From: Kordiimonas sp. SCSIO 12603
GTDB taxonomy: Bacteria > Pseudomonadota > Alphaproteobacteria > Sphingomonadales > Kordiimonadaceae
Reading direction: 5' to 3'
NCBI RefSeq assembly: GCF_024398035.1
Contig: NZ_CP073748.1
Location: 843,501-907,500 of the forward strand
Length of the DNA stretch: 64,000 nt
Of this stretch, positions 63,795 to 64,000 are shown one piece after another. The notes under the pieces were generated by a model. It did not search any database. It saw only the letters and a list, made by a program, of their open reading frames with translations, and was not told the DNA's origin. The position numbers and the translations under genes are program-made. Position 1 is the stretch's first letter, and each line of letters begins with the position of its first letter.

Positions 63795-64000
63795 CAACTT
63801 GAGAGTTTGATCCTGGCTCAGAACGAACGCTGGCGGCACGCCTAACACATGCAAGTCGAACGCGAACGGTTCTTCGGAACTTATTAGAGTGGCGGACGGG
63901 TGAGTAACACGTGGGAACATGCCTTTCAGTAAGGAACAACGCTTGGAAACGAGTGCTAATACCTTATACGCCCCAAGGGGGAAAGATTTATCGCTGAAAG
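63795..64000 (+). rRNA. rrs: 16S ribosomal RNA, 5' part (cut by window edge)
   Basis: The sequence contains the universal GAGAGTTTGATCCTGGCTCAG-type start region, GAACGCTGGCGGCACGCCTA and ACACATGCAAGTCGAACG, then GTGGCGGACGGGTGAGTAAC. These give about the first 206 bases including V1. The CGCCTAACACATGCAAG form is alphaproteobacterial. The mature 5' end is set near CAACTTGAGAG by analogy with other species and could be off by a few bases. Confidence 0.95.

Noticed and set aside
63412..63939. Minus-strand open frames over the rRNA promoter and 16S start
   Set aside because: They overlap an rRNA gene and its leader, have no ribosome sites and no recognisable product.

Overview
The window comes from an alphaproteobacterium of moderate, AT-leaning base composition. 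The 5' end of a 16S rRNA gene lies at the right edge. The housekeeping order lysC - flavin monooxygenase - ptsP - rodZ-like - ispG - hisS - prfA - prmC - DUF4167 - clpB is alphaproteobacterial in style. Several very large TonB-dependent receptors suggest a marine heterotroph; a Kordiimonadales-like lineage is possible but is inference.

Positions 1 to about 20,230 form a dense metal (mainly copper) homeostasis island. Leftward are a PepSY membrane protein, a His-rich DUF2231-like/NTF2-like fusion, a TonB-dependent receptor and a small secreted Cys protein, then a MerR regulator and a CopA-type Cu(I) ATPase. Rightward is a small secreted protein followed by cusC, cusB (with a fused CusF domain), cusA, a second membrane/NTF2-like fusion and a CusF chaperone. 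A formyltransferase split by an in-frame stop follows. Leftward again are two c-type cytochromes, a frameshifted porin and a third small secreted protein. A CueR regulator and another CueR-box cytochrome c close the island. Each of three operons starts with a small exported protein ending in a Pro-Pro motif, followed directly by an outer-membrane protein. Promoters with the 19-bp spacer of MerR-family control fall into two operator classes shared across the island: TTCC..GGAA (CueR-like) before copA and a cytochrome c, and TTGAACCATGGTTCAA-like before two of the small secreted proteins. One of these should give a leaderless mRNA.

Positions 20,240 to 32,720 are chromosomal genes: a DUF6058-like protein, an uncharacterised periplasmic protein, secA (with two tandem C-terminal zinc motifs), argJ, a Flp pilin, mutT, a nucleotidyltransferase-like protein, a methyltransferase, comF, grxC, a nitrilase-like hydrolase, DUF1178 and ubiG. 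Positions 32,897 to 48,775 hold the lysC-to-clpB block, with a NhaC antiporter and a GNAT enzyme. A strongly structured, promoter-preceded intergenic segment lies before the DUF4167 gene, whose product ends in AT-hook motifs.

Positions 48,849 to 60,452 carry three very large, related TonB-dependent receptors on the minus strand. They share an unusual N-terminal leader, and a GTTG-N8-CAAC dyad lies upstream of each (degenerate in one). A PAS-like/degenerate receiver protein lies between the second and third. The window ends with a small exported protein, an M23 endopeptidase, and an rRNA promoter and leader (boxA) preceding 16S rRNA.
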